A DNA stretch of 9,581 bases from Saprospiraceae bacterium (GCA_017995875.1 JAGOIB010000001.1:65601-75181); one strand, 5' to 3'; shown: positions 1 to 7,149, counted from the stretch's first letter. Program-made: numbers and translations. The notes: a model not told the origin generated them from the letters alone.

Positions 1-453
1 GCTGACTGGACCTTGGTGGGAGAGGTGAAAAATAATCCACGCATGAAGATTCCTGTATTTGGTAATGGCGACATAGATTCTCCGGAGAAGGCAAAAATGT
101 ATAAGGACAGATATGGTGTTGATGGAATCATGATCGGGAGAGCAAGTATTGGTTATCCCTGGATTTTCAGGGAAATCAAGCATTACCTAAAAACCGGAAC
201 CTTGCTCCCTGAGCCAACCATTGCGGAACGTGTCGATGCAGCAAGACGACATCTTGTACATTCGATTGACTGGAAAGGAGAGAAAGTTGGAGTGGTGGAA
301 ATGCGGCGTCACTATACTAATTATTTCAGATCACTCGAAGGTATCAAGCATTTCAGATCCATTCTGGTGTCGGAGTCGAACCCGGATGTTCTTTTCGAAG
401 TTCTTGAGCAAATCGGGAACCACTATTCACCTGAATTAATAGAATCATTTTAA
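1..453 (+). CDS. dusB: tRNA-dihydrouridine synthase, DusB-like (3' part)
   Basis: This is the C-terminal part (about 150 residues) of an FMN-dependent tRNA-dihydrouridine synthase, which reduces uridines in the D-loop of tRNA using NAD(P)H in the cytoplasm. The reading frame is open from base 1, so the start and the catalytic cysteine lie upstream of the window. The TTG at 13 is not a convincing start because the frame already reads ADWT before it. Visible family motifs are IPVFGNGDI (end of a TIM-barrel strand, FMN phosphate binding) and GIMIGRASIGYPWIF, the classic DusB flavin-binding stretch. After these comes the helical tRNA-binding domain, with the MRRHYTNYFRSLEGIKHFR region typical of the family. 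DusB proteins are usually about 320-340 residues, so a little under half is present. The gene ends with TAA 83 bases before the CCA-adding enzyme, another tRNA-maturation gene, and the two may be cotranscribed. DusB is the usual bacterial subfamily with this motif, but the exact Dus paralogue is inferred. Confidence 0.9.
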   Translation, partial: ADWTLVGEVKNNPRMKIPVFGNGDIDSPEKAKMYKDRYGVDGIMIGRASIGYPWIFREIKHYLKTGTLLPEPTIAERVDAARRHLVHSIDWKGEKVGVVEMRRHYTNYFRSLEGIKHFRSILVSESNPDVLFEVLEQIGNHYSPELIESF

Positions 454-478
454 ATTTCCCGATTTTTGCAGGAGATGA

Positions 479-501
479 ATGTCATTGCTTACCAATGTCA
501 T
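479..501 (+). repeat. imperfect hairpin and direct repeat in the dusB-cca gap
   Basis: Arms ATGTCATTG (479-487) and CAATGTCAT (493-501) can pair around the loop CTTAC with one T-T mismatch. The same bases also form a direct repeat, AATGTCAT at 478-485 and 494-501. No T-run follows, so it does not look like a terminator. It may be a leader or processing structure ahead of the CCA-adding enzyme gene, or chance. Confidence 0.3.
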
Positions 502-536
502 GTAAGGTCGTGGAAATTATGGATTAGAACAGGCAA

Positions 537-1955
537 ATGAAATTAGAAATCACTACAACAGAAAAAGAACTTTTTGACATCATCCGGTCTGCTGCAGATC
601 GCATACATGATGAGGTCTATGTAGTGGGTGGATTTGTGCGGGACCGACTGCTTGGAATTCCATGCAAGGATATTGATTTTGTTACCCTGGGTGATGGGCC
701 AACCCTGGCTGAGGAAGTTGCCAGATTACTTGGGCATGAGGCATCTGAACTTCAGGTCTTCAAAACATTTGGGACTGCCATGATAAGATATCGCGACTTG
801 GAGTTGGAGTTTGTAGGTGCCCGGAAGGAATCGTATAGTGCAGATAGTCGCAAACCCAGTGTTGAACAAGGAACATTGCGCGATGATCAGCTTCGAAGAG
901 ATTTCACTATTAATGCGCTTGCAGCTTCGTTGCAAGGCGAACATGCGTATACTATTATTGATCCTTTTGACGGACTTTCAGATCTGGATAGAAAGCGCAT
1001 CATAACCCCATTGGATCCGCATAGGACATTTTCAGATGATCCATTGCGTATGATGCGGGCCATTCGGTTTGCCAGTCAACTTTCGTTTCAAATTGACACG
1101 GTGACCCTTGATGCAATTTTCTCTATGCGTGACAGGATCAATATCGTTTCGATGGAACGGGTCTCCTATGAATTAAATAAAATCATTTTATCTCCTGTTC
1201 CTTCTGTTGGATTTCTCTTGCTCGATAAGACTGGCTTGTTGAAAATTATATTTCCTGAATTGGATGCCATGAAAGGGGTAGAGCAATTTGAAGGATATGG
1301 GCATAAGGATAATTTTTATCATACACTTCAGGTCCTGGATAATGTAGCAGAAAACTCTTCCAACCTTTGGCTGAGATGGAGTGCTATTCTTCATGACATA
1401 GCCAAACCGGTTACCAAGCGGTTTGAGCCTGGCCATGGATGGACATTCCATGGGCATGAAGTTGTGGGGGCCAACATGACCTCAAGGATATTCCGGCGCA
1501 TGAAACTTCCGCTCGATGAAAAGATGAAATATGTTCAGCAATTGGTTCGATTACATCTTCGCCCGATTGCTTTGGTACAGGATGAAATTACCGATTCAGC
1601 GATAAGACGATTGTTGTTTGATGCCGGGGATGATCTGGATGACCTGATGCTACTTTGCAAAGCGGATATAACCTCCAAAAATCCTGATCGAGTCGCCAGG
1701 TATCTTGGCAATTATAAAGTTGTCATTGAACGGTTGAGAGAAGTGGAAGAGTTGGATCACTTCAGAAACTGGCAGCCGCCAATCACTGGGCAGATGATCA
1801 TGGATACATTTGGGATTGCACCGGGTCGACTCGTTGGGGAAATTAAGACAGCTATTCGTGAGGCTATTTTAGATGGAAATCTAGAAAGTGATTATGAGCA
1901 TGCCTATGCCTTTATGCTTCAGGAAGGTGCCCGGCATGGGCTCGTGCCTGTATAA
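537..1955 (+). CDS. cca: CCA-adding tRNA nucleotidyltransferase with HD domain
   Basis: This 472-residue cytoplasmic enzyme adds or repairs the 3' CCA end of tRNAs from CTP and ATP without a nucleic-acid template. It is a class II poly(A) polymerase/CCA-type enzyme. The N-terminal catalytic head shows GGFVRD (residues 31-36), the metal-binding DID (45-47), ELEFVGAR (89-96) and RRDFTINALA (120-129). The DPFDGLSDL and DPLRMMRAIRFA motifs follow, the latter in the nucleotide-selecting neck region. An HD phosphohydrolase domain follows, with HD at 286-287 and further histidines at 300, 305 and 307 (TFHGHE). HD-containing versions are common in Bacteroidota, where the annotation is often simply HD-domain CCA nucleotidyltransferase. 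The length fits this class. The start is ATG 537 with only a weak AGG (531-533) upstream; the first motif begins about 28 residues in, as expected. It follows dusB by 83 bases, so both flanking genes act on tRNA. Whether it adds the complete CCA or only part of it cannot be told from the sequence. Confidence 0.93.
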   Translation: MKLEITTTEKELFDIIRSAADRIHDEVYVVGGFVRDRLLGIPCKDIDFVTLGDGPTLAEEVARLLGHEASELQVFKTFGTAMIRYRDLELEFVGARKESYSADSRKPSVEQGTLRDDQLRRDFTINALAASLQGEHAYTIIDPFDGLSDLDRKRIITPLDPHRTFSDDPLRMMRAIRFASQLSFQIDTVTLDAIFSMRDRINIVSMERVSYELNKIILSPVPSVGFLLLDKTGLLKIIFPELDAMKGVEQFEGYGHKDNFYHTLQVLDNVAENSSNLWLRWSAILHDIAKPVTKRFEPGHGWTFHGHEVVGANMTSRIFRRMKLPLDEKMKYVQQLVRLHLRPIALVQDEITDSAIRRLLFDAGDDLDDLMLLCKADITSKNPDRVARYLGNYKVVIERLREVEELDHFRNWQPPITGQMIMDTFGIAPGRLVGEIKTAIREAILDGNLESDYEHAYAFMLQEGARHGLVPV

Positions 1956-1971
1956 TCACGGATCTAAGCCT

Positions 1972-1979
1972 TATTTTTG
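1972..1979 (+). promoter_or_regulatory. candidate Bacteroidota -7 element for the receptor gene
   Basis: TATTTTTG matches the Bacteroidota -7 consensus TAnnTTTG exactly and lies 62 bases before the receptor ATG. The expected -33 TTG is represented only by CTG (1948-1950), 21 nt upstream and overlapping the end of the cca coding region. The match is therefore partial. If used, it gives a leader of about 55 nt. Confidence 0.35.
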
Positions 1980-2041
1980 CTGATTCAGACTTCGTCAGGT
2001 GCATATTTCTCAGGCTGATTCGTTTATATTTAAATTACGTG

Positions 2042-4738
2042 ATGATCAGGCTCCGGATTTTAATAGGTCTACTTACGTTGGTTACCTCGGTTTCACCACT
2101 GGGTGCCCAGGTTCAGAATTTGGTAGTGAAAGCGGAAAGAAAAATCCCAGCTGAGTTTTTTGCAGAGTTGAGCTTCCAGAGTGGAATCAATATCATCTAC
2201 AGTGATAATGTCATAGAAAAGTTGCCTCCAATTACCCTGGTGATGAAAGCCGTTTCTGTAGATGAGATTATGATGAAAGTGTTGATGGGAAGCCAGATCG
2301 GATATAAGTATATTGATCAGCAGATCATTCTATACCAATTGGCACCTCCACCCATTAGATATACTATCAGTGGAGTTGTGATTGATTCAGTTTCGGGGGA
2401 GCCTTTGATTTCGGCTTATGTCTTTGATGGCGTGTCGGGGAAAGGCACGATGACAAATAATTACGGTTATTATAACCTTAATCTTCCTTCAGGACCTATT
2501 CAATTACAAACAAGTTATGTAGGATATGCTGCCAAGGTCATTTCGGTCCAACTTGGACAAAACGAAATTATCCATTTGAAGCTGAAACAAAATAGTCTGC
2601 TTAAAGAGGTAGTGATCAATGCCGGTCAAGAAACTCCAAACACGGATGCTATTGTTCCACCTGCAGAACGTATAACCATGGCAGACCTCGAAAATAATGT
2701 GCATATAGGTGGTTCCAGTGATCTATACCGGGCTGCAGATTTTATCCCTGGTGTACATACAGGTACAGATGGAGTCGGGGGAATCCACGTCAGAGGTGGT
2801 GCCAACGATCAGAATTTAATTTTAATGGATGGTGTTCCGGTGTACCATCCAAATCACTTGCTGGGGATAGTCTCGGTGTTCAATTATCAGGCTCTTCAAC
2901 AGGCTTCCATCTATAAAGCTAATTTCCCCAGCCGCTTCAGCGGACGACTGTCATCAGTGATGGATGTTCGCCTTCGGGAAGGGAATATCCACCAATGGGG
3001 ACTATCCGGGAATATTTCTGTGTCCGAAGTAGGATTTATGGTAGAAGGTCCACTGGTTAAAGACAAAGTAGGAATACTGGTGAGTAGCAGGTTTTTTATA
3101 CCGGGATTGTTTATGCGCGATTTGACGAGGTACTATAAGGTAAAAAATGGTGTTGGGGGTTCTGCGGATCTAGATTATTTTGATTTGAATGCAAAAGTAA
3201 ACTGGGTCGTTGGCGAGCGGGACAGGCTTTACTTAAGTATGTACCAGGGAACGGACAGGTTTGCCGATAATACGATTACAAACAGAGATGAAGTGGATCA
3301 TGATACCGGAATCAGGATTGTCTCTCACGAAGAATTTGACAAAGACCTTAACTGGCAAAACAGAACGGGTGTATTGCGTTGGAATCATCTTGTAAATGAT
3401 AAGATATTTTCGAATCTTATTATTTCCAGAAGCTCATTTGTCTTACAGTCCATAGATCGAAGTGAATTTGAATATAGTTTCCCGGGGTCTATTCTTAATC
3501 CTCAAGCTGGATTTGATGCGAAAGAGTTTAAGTCTGGTATCGAAGACATCGCCATCAAATTGGAATTGGATATACGCACCTCTATAAACCATCAGTTTGC
3601 CGCCGGTACTTATGTTGACAGATATCTTTTCCAGCCAAAATCCATTACGATCAACGAAGAGAGCAAAGTCGGTGATTTTTATCTTAAGGAAGGGCTGTTG
3701 GATGATGTCTTCTTTTCATCATTCAATGTTAAAGCTACTGAGGCGGGAGCCTATTTTGAAGATAAATGGGATATACAGCCTAAAGTGAGACTTACTTCTG
3801 GTATTCATATTTCTAGCTTCTTTGTCAGGGGTGTAAGTTATCTGGATCCTCAACTTAGGTTGAGTTTAGATTATCTACCCAATCCAAAACTGGCATTCAA
3901 CATCGGGTACAGCAGAATGGCCCAATATTTACATAATCTCACATCAAGCAGCATCGGTTTGCCCACTGACCTTTGGGTTCCCACCACAGAAAAGGTATCA
4001 CCCGCTTTATCTGACCAATATGTTGTATCCGGGATCTGGAAGGCAGGTAAGAACTATACGATAGACCTTTCAGCATATGTAAAAGATATGAGGAGTGTCA
4101 TCTCCTATCAGGAAGGAGCAAGTTTTTTACTCAGGGAAGGATTGGTGCCCTCAAGTATAGTAGATGCTGCAAACTGGGAGTCTAAGATAACTACTGGCTA
4201 TGGTGATGCCTCTGGTGTAGAGCTCCAGTTAAAATATGAATACAAAAAAGTCCAATTTAAATGGAATGGTACCTGGTCAAGGTCTTACCGGCGATTTGAT
4301 GACATCAATAATGGAGAACCCTATCCAGACAGATATGACCGAAGATGGTCTTCTTCCTTTACCAGCCAGGTAAATGCAGGTCCCAGGTGGTCTTATGGAA
4401 TCAGTTGGTTGTATGGGACAGGAATTGCCATTACGCTGGCTGAAAGCAAGTTCTACAATCCCGGCTCCTTCTTTCCGGAAATCGGTATTAATTATAGTGA
4501 ACGGAATGGATTCAGATTGCCTCCATACCACAGATTGGATGTGAGCGTGAATTATGTACTTGCCGACAAGCCAGCCTTTAAACACTCCTTAACGCTTAGC
4601 CTGTACAATGTATACAACCGGGTCAATCCATTTTATATTACCCTTGTACAGGACCCGGTTAGCCAGGATTTTGAGTTCAGGCAATTCTCTCTTTTCAGGT
4701 TCTTTCCTTCCCTTAGCTATAGATTTACTATACGTTAG
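2042..4738 (+). CDS. TonB-dependent outer-membrane receptor with STN and carboxypeptidase-regulatory-like domains
   Basis: This is a receptor of 898 residues that would import an unknown ligand across the outer membrane, powered by TonB-ExbB-ExbD. A signal peptide (about 1-23, ending LGAQ) is followed by an STN domain (about 24-99), a carboxypeptidase-regulatory-like beta-sandwich (about 107-182, starting ISGVVIDSVSGEPL), a plug domain (about 215-315, with GGIHVRGGANDQNLILMDG) and a 22-strand-type barrel. The barrel ends in an aromatic-rich last strand (LFRFFPSLSYRFTIR). ATG 2042 is chosen over the adjacent in-frame GTG 2039, which would add one residue. STN domains often signal to a FecR-like anti-sigma factor, but no fecR or ECF sigma gene is in the window. 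The next gene, 66 bases downstream, encodes a DUF4249-type lipoprotein, a frequent partner of this kind of receptor. The ligand cannot be assigned; this is not a SusC, because the partner is not a SusD. Confidence 0.92.
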   Translation: MIRLRILIGLLTLVTSVSPLGAQVQNLVVKAERKIPAEFFAELSFQSGINIIYSDNVIEKLPPITLVMKAVSVDEIMMKVLMGSQIGYKYIDQQIILYQLAPPPIRYTISGVVIDSVSGEPLISAYVFDGVSGKGTMTNNYGYYNLNLPSGPIQLQTSYVGYAAKVISVQLGQNEIIHLKLKQNSLLKEVVINAGQETPNTDAIVPPAERITMADLENNVHIGGSSDLYRAADFIPGVHTGTDGVGGIHVRGGANDQNLILMDGVPVYHPNHLLGIVSVFNYQALQQASIYKANFPSRFSGRLSSVMDVRLREGNIHQWGLSGNISVSEVGFMVEGPLVKDKVGILVSSRFFIPGLFMRDLTRYYKVKNGVGGSADLDYFDLNAKVNWVVGERDRLYLSMYQGTDRFADNTITNRDEVDHDTGIRIVSHEEFDKDLNWQNRTGVLRWNHLVNDKIFSNLIISRSSFVLQSIDRSEFEYSFPGSILNPQAGFDAKEFKSGIEDIAIKLELDIRTSINHQFAAGTYVDRYLFQPKSITINEESKVGDFYLKEGLLDDVFFSSFNVKATEAGAYFEDKWDIQPKVRLTSGIHISSFFVRGVSYLDPQLRLSLDYLPNPKLAFNIGYSRMAQYLHNLTSSSIGLPTDLWVPTTEKVSPALSDQYVVSGIWKAGKNYTIDLSAYVKDMRSVISYQEGASFLLREGLVPSSIVDAANWESKITTGYGDASGVELQLKYEYKKVQFKWNGTWSRSYRRFDDINNGEPYPDRYDRRWSSSFTSQVNAGPRWSYGISWLYGTGIAITLAESKFYNPGSFFPEIGINYSERNGFRLPPYHRLDVSVNYVLADKPAFKHSLTLSLYNVYNRVNPFYITLVQDPVSQDFEFRQFSLFRFFPSLSYRFTIR

Positions 4739-4768
4739 AAGCCACCTTTGAACCAACCCGGACGTTTT

Positions 4769-4782
4769 TTCCTTTAAAGGAA
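4769..4782. repeat. perfect 14-bp palindrome between receptor and lipoprotein genes
   Basis: TTCCTTTAAAGGAA is fully self-complementary. It extends outward as T-rich on the left and A-rich on the right with one mismatch (about 4765-4786). It lies in the 66-base gap between the receptor stop and the lipoprotein GTG start. It could be a protein-binding dyad, a weak attenuating hairpin or chance in AT-rich DNA. The AAAGGA within it is too far from the GTG (about 23 bases) to be a convincing ribosome binding site. Confidence 0.4.
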
Positions 4783-4804
4783 TAAAATCCATTATCTTTC
4801 AGAG

Positions 4805-5710
4805 GTGAAAAGGCACAGCACATATATTTTGTTAACCCTGACACTAAGTCTTGGGCTCTGCCTTTCCGGTTGTGAAACAACCCTTGAGTTGCCAAATAAT
4901 AACCTTCCAAAACTTACTATTATTTCCCACCTATCTTCTGATGGATGGGAAAAGCAACGCGTATTCGTTTACGCATCCCAATCTCCTCTTGATTCCAGCC
5001 AATTTATTACGCCTGCCAATCTGGATGTTGAAGTGACGGAATTGGAAACAGATTATTCCATACGATTGGACGTTACGAAGGAAGGAAATAAATCGTATTT
5101 CGAATTTCCTAAAGATTTTCTAAAGCAAGGATTTTCGTATTCTATTTCGGCGTACGCACCCGGATTTGAAAGCGTTCATTCCACCACCACGATCCCAACA
5201 CCAAGTACGATAACCAATCTTAATGTTCATGACGTTTCGCTTGAACCATCCATAAAGAATGAATTTAAAAGTATCCTGAGGTATAAATTGAGTTTTAATA
5301 TTAACCATTTTGAGTCCAACCGATATTACCATCTGGTATTCTATAACAAGTATGAGAATCTTGACTCACTTTTGTTAATTGTTGACCCTGAGCTTTCAGA
5401 TGATCAGCCATTTCTTCATCATTATGATTTCGGTATTCTCATCGATCGTAATGATCTGACGCCGGGTGAGCCACTTGAGTTTAATTTTGTGAACTGGGTT
5501 GTAGCCGAAAGCGAACTTGAGGAAGTTTATGTCGAACTAAGGACTATCACCGAATCCTATTACAAATATCACAGCTCCCTGGCCAGGCAACTCATTGTAC
5601 GTCAGGACCCTTTCGCTGAGCCGGTCACCATCTTTAACAATATTGAAGGTGGATATGGTAATTTTTCCGGCTTTTCTCCGGATGTTTCCTCTTCCTATTT
5701 GCCCCAATAG
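4805..5710 (+). CDS. DUF4249-type outer-membrane lipoprotein, receptor partner
   Basis: This is a 301-residue lipoprotein of the DUF4249 type, a family of unknown biochemical role that is usually encoded next to TonB-dependent receptors in Bacteroidota. It probably sits on the outer membrane as the receptor's accessory or ligand-binding subunit (inference). The N-terminus is a lipoprotein signal peptide: KR, then a hydrophobic stretch, then lipobox LSGC with Cys23 as the lipidated residue. The body is beta-rich. Its early segment (LTIISHLSSDGWEKQRVFV) and its end (DPFAEPVTIFNNIEGGYGNF) resemble the characteristic first and last parts of DUF4249 proteins. The start is GTG 4805: the frame is closed by TAA at 4775-4777 and has no ATG, GTG or TTG between, and the GTG gives a well-formed signal peptide. 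No clear Shine-Dalgarno sequence is present. It is probably cotranscribed with the receptor. The family call rests on recognised sequence pattern and context, not on a search. Confidence 0.8.
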   Translation: MKRHSTYILLTLTLSLGLCLSGCETTLELPNNNLPKLTIISHLSSDGWEKQRVFVYASQSPLDSSQFITPANLDVEVTELETDYSIRLDVTKEGNKSYFEFPKDFLKQGFSYSISAYAPGFESVHSTTTIPTPSTITNLNVHDVSLEPSIKNEFKSILRYKLSFNINHFESNRYYHLVFYNKYENLDSLLLIVDPELSDDQPFLHHYDFGILIDRNDLTPGEPLEFNFVNWVVAESELEEVYVELRTITESYYKYHSSLARQLIVRQDPFAEPVTIFNNIEGGYGNFSGFSPDVSSSYLPQ

Positions 5711-5718
5711 GGCTTTTT
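5701..5718 (+). terminator. weak intrinsic terminator overlapping the lipoprotein stop codon
   Basis: GCCC (5701-5704) pairs with GGGC (5710-5713) around the loop CAATA, followed directly by five Ts. The stem is only 4 bp, so this is a weak candidate. Its position at the TAG stop fits the end of the receptor-lipoprotein unit. Confidence 0.4.
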
Positions 5719-5762
5719 CCCATTTTTATATTGCCTGACGTAGGGGTAGGCGAATCTTATTG

Positions 5763-5778
5763 TGTCTTATATCTGACA
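5763..5778. promoter_or_regulatory. possible Crp/Fnr-type dyad upstream of the regulator gene
   Basis: TGTC and GACA half-sites flank eight bases with an ATAT centre (16 bp overall), 34 bases before the regulator's ATG. The geometry resembles Crp-family operators (TGTGA-N6-TCACA), so autoregulation is conceivable. The arms are short and the match could be chance. Confidence 0.2.
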
Positions 5779-5812
5779 TTTCATTTTATCTTTTTCAGTT
5801 TAAGAACACAAA

Positions 5813-6490
5813 ATGGCTATGAAACTCGACATACTTGAAAGCATTCCCTTCTTTAGTGTACTGGAGAAAGAAGAATTGGCAATACTTGCCCTTCACATGG
5901 AATATCATATTGCCGCAAAGCATTCAATGATTTTCCTTGAAGGTGAAGCGGCTGAGTATTTTTATATCCTTTCAGAAGGAAGTATCAAAATCGGGACACA
6001 TCATGAGGATGGTCGCGAAGTCATCAAACAGGTGCTCCATCCCCGCATGGTCTTTGGAGAGTTTGCCCTGATTCAGCAAAATGAACCCCATCACAACTTT
6101 GCCATGGCATTATCACCCGGCACCGCCTATTATAAGATACGGGTTGAAATATTCAGGCAGATCATGGATAAAAATCCACAACTAACCATGAGTGTCATCT
6201 CTATGATCGGACTCAAATTGCGTCAGACAGAAAATCAACTGGAATCGCTGATTTTCAAGGATGCGAGGGGAAGGATAATCGATTTTATTTTAGAAAATGC
6301 ACAGCAATGTGGCAGGCAGGTAGGTCTGGAGACGTTGATGAAGCATTCCCTGACCCAGCAGGATATTGCTAACTATACAGGAACCAGCCGTCAGACGGTT
6401 ACAGCGGTTCTAAATGATTTGCGTAAGGCCAACAAGATCTATTTTACGCGAACTAGTATACTGATTCGGGATATGGCGGCCCTTGCATAA
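5813..6490 (+). CDS. Crp/Fnr-family transcriptional regulator
   Basis: This is a 225-residue DNA-binding regulator of normal family length. An N-terminal cyclic-nucleotide-binding-type beta-roll (about 10-120) includes ILSEGSIKIG (52-61) and FGEFAL (81-86). A dimerisation helix follows (about 122-145), then ARGRIIDFIL (151-160) and a winged helix. The helix-turn-helix LTQQDIANYTGTSRQTVTAV lies at about 180-199, with Arg193 in the recognition helix as in Crp. Aligned without gaps to E. coli Crp from the shared GE, the cAMP-phosphate contacts Arg82-Ser83 become His93-His94, so cAMP binding is doubtful. The only cysteine is Cys166, so an Fnr-type iron-sulfur cluster is also unlikely. The ligand is unknown. 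The start is ATG 5813; the second ATG at 5819 would remove only two residues. It is monocistronic by appearance, with its own strong terminator downstream, and its targets are not evident from context. Confidence 0.9.
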   Translation: MAMKLDILESIPFFSVLEKEELAILALHMEYHIAAKHSMIFLEGEAAEYFYILSEGSIKIGTHHEDGREVIKQVLHPRMVFGEFALIQQNEPHHNFAMALSPGTAYYKIRVEIFRQIMDKNPQLTMSVISMIGLKLRQTENQLESLIFKDARGRIIDFILENAQQCGRQVGLETLMKHSLTQQDIANYTGTSRQTVTAVLNDLRKANKIYFTRTSILIRDMAALA

Positions 6491-6498
6491 ACATGCAA
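6483..6498. repeat. short perfect inverted repeat at the crp-like stop codon
   Basis: TTGCAT (6483-6488) and ATGCAA (6493-6498) flank AAAC, spanning the TAA stop at 6488-6490. No T-run follows. It could fold as a small hairpin ahead of the main terminator, or be chance. Confidence 0.25.
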
Positions 6499-6526
6499 CG
6501 GGCAATATAAGATTGGTTTGGTTATA

Positions 6527-6563
6527 AAAGCCGGATAGAGTCAAAAGCACTCTTTCCGGCTTT
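6527..6563 (+). terminator. intrinsic terminator after the Crp/Fnr-family gene
   Basis: Arms AAAGCCGGATAGAGT (6527-6541) and ACTCTTTCCGGCTTT (6549-6563) pair over 15 positions with a single mismatch around the loop CAAAAGC. The right arm ends in Ts and the left begins with As, so it could work in either direction. It starts 36 bases after the stop codon and cleanly separates this gene from the downstream region. Confidence 0.8.
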
Positions 6564-6581
6564 CTTCATCTGTATAATCAC

Positions 6582-6600
6582 ACCTCATAACTGAGGTTTT
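6582..6600 (+). terminator. second small hairpin with T-run
   Basis: ACCTCA (6582-6587) pairs with TGAGGT (6592-6597) around the loop TAAC, and the sequence continues TTTCT. The stem is short. It may be a back-up terminator behind the larger one 19 bases upstream. The remaining bases up to 6759 are AT-rich and show no convincing promoter, RNA gene or ORF. Confidence 0.4.
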
Positions 6601-6759
6601 CTAAGGTCTTTGCATAAGGGCCATCGCCGTAAAAAAAATCTTTCTGAGAATTTCAAAGAAAAGTCTTTTGTTTGTGGATACTTTTTTTACAACTTACGGG
6701 CTTGAATCAGAAATGTACCGTTGAGATTCAGGTTAAATTGTTAAAATACTTCTTTAAGA

Positions 6760-7149
6760 ATGGCCAACAAACCACGTATTGTCAAGGATTATGAAAAACT
6801 GGATCCGGAGATCCAGGAGCAGATCAAGCTCATGTATCCCTATGGTTTCGCGAAGCACCTCATTCAATACAAAAATGCTGAAGGCAAGTTTGTATCAGCA
6901 CTTCCTTTTGAAACAGAGGACAGGTATTACCTGGTCCGGATGACCCTGATTGAAGCCAAACAGATTATTGAAGATGATGATGATTATGATGCAAGTGGTG
7001 AATTGAAGGAGAGCGTAAAAGAGGAATACGAAGAAAAATACGGGGATATGGACTACCTCTCCATTACAGAAGGAGAAGCAGTGGCAGATGATGACGATGA
7101 TGATGTTGAAGAAAAGGAAGAAGAGGAAGAGGAAGATGATGAAGAGTAA
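6760..7149 (+). CDS. small conserved-looking protein with highly acidic C-terminal tail
   Basis: This is a 129-residue soluble protein with no signal peptide or membrane segment. A compact N-terminal domain (about 5-70) includes IVKDYEKLDPEIQEQIKLMY, a YPYGF turn and the strand RYYLVRMT. The tail is dominated by Asp and Glu: DDDD at 72-75, then 18 acidic residues in the last 20 (110-129). The N-terminal pattern (DYEKL...P.GF...KN..G..VSAL.FET...YLV) resembles short acidic Bacteroidota proteins that I recall being filed as hypothetical, or sometimes misleadingly as DNA primase. I see no primase motif and assign no function. The overall plan (small folded head plus polyacidic tail) recalls the RNA polymerase delta subunit or nucleic-acid-mimic proteins, but that is analogy only. 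The start is ATG 6760 without a clear Shine-Dalgarno sequence. It is flanked by terminators on the left and by the BlaI promoter on the right, so it is probably transcribed alone. Confidence 0.8.
   Translation: MANKPRIVKDYEKLDPEIQEQIKLMYPYGFAKHLIQYKNAEGKFVSALPFETEDRYYLVRMTLIEAKQIIEDDDDYDASGELKESVKEEYEEKYGDMDYLSITEGEAVADDDDDDVEEKEEEEEEDDEE
7087..7146 (+). repeat. purine-rich GAT/GAA/GAG low-complexity tract
   Basis: About 60 bases at the 3' end of the acidic-tail gene consist almost only of GAT, GAC, GAA and GAG codons, which makes a strongly purine-biased + strand. Such tracts are prone to slippage in whole triplets, so tail length may vary between strains without breaking the frame. Confidence 0.6.

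Noticed and set aside
461..468. GATTTTTG as a -7 element for cca
   Set aside because: It has one mismatch at the conserved first T, and no TTG lies about 20 nt upstream.
1188..1457. 89-residue minus-strand ORF inside cca
   Set aside because: It lies wholly opposite a confidently assigned gene whose catalytic motifs it overlaps, and its translation shows no domain-like pattern.
4277..4585. 102-residue minus-strand ORF opposite the receptor barrel
   Set aside because: It is antisense to the receptor's beta-barrel coding region, and the protein looks like random antisense translation.
4589..4910. Two minus-strand ORFs spanning the receptor-lipoprotein junction
   Set aside because: Both overlap two well-supported + strand genes and have no recognisable motif or start signals.
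6573..6578. TATAAT as a sigma70 -10 box
   Set aside because: There is no matching -35 at the right distance, the Bacteroidota primary sigma uses a different -7 element, and it sits between two terminator hairpins.
6716..6723. TACCGTTG as a -7 element for the acidic-tail gene
   Set aside because: It matches seven of eight positions, but the nearest TTG is only 11 nt upstream, too close for this promoter type.
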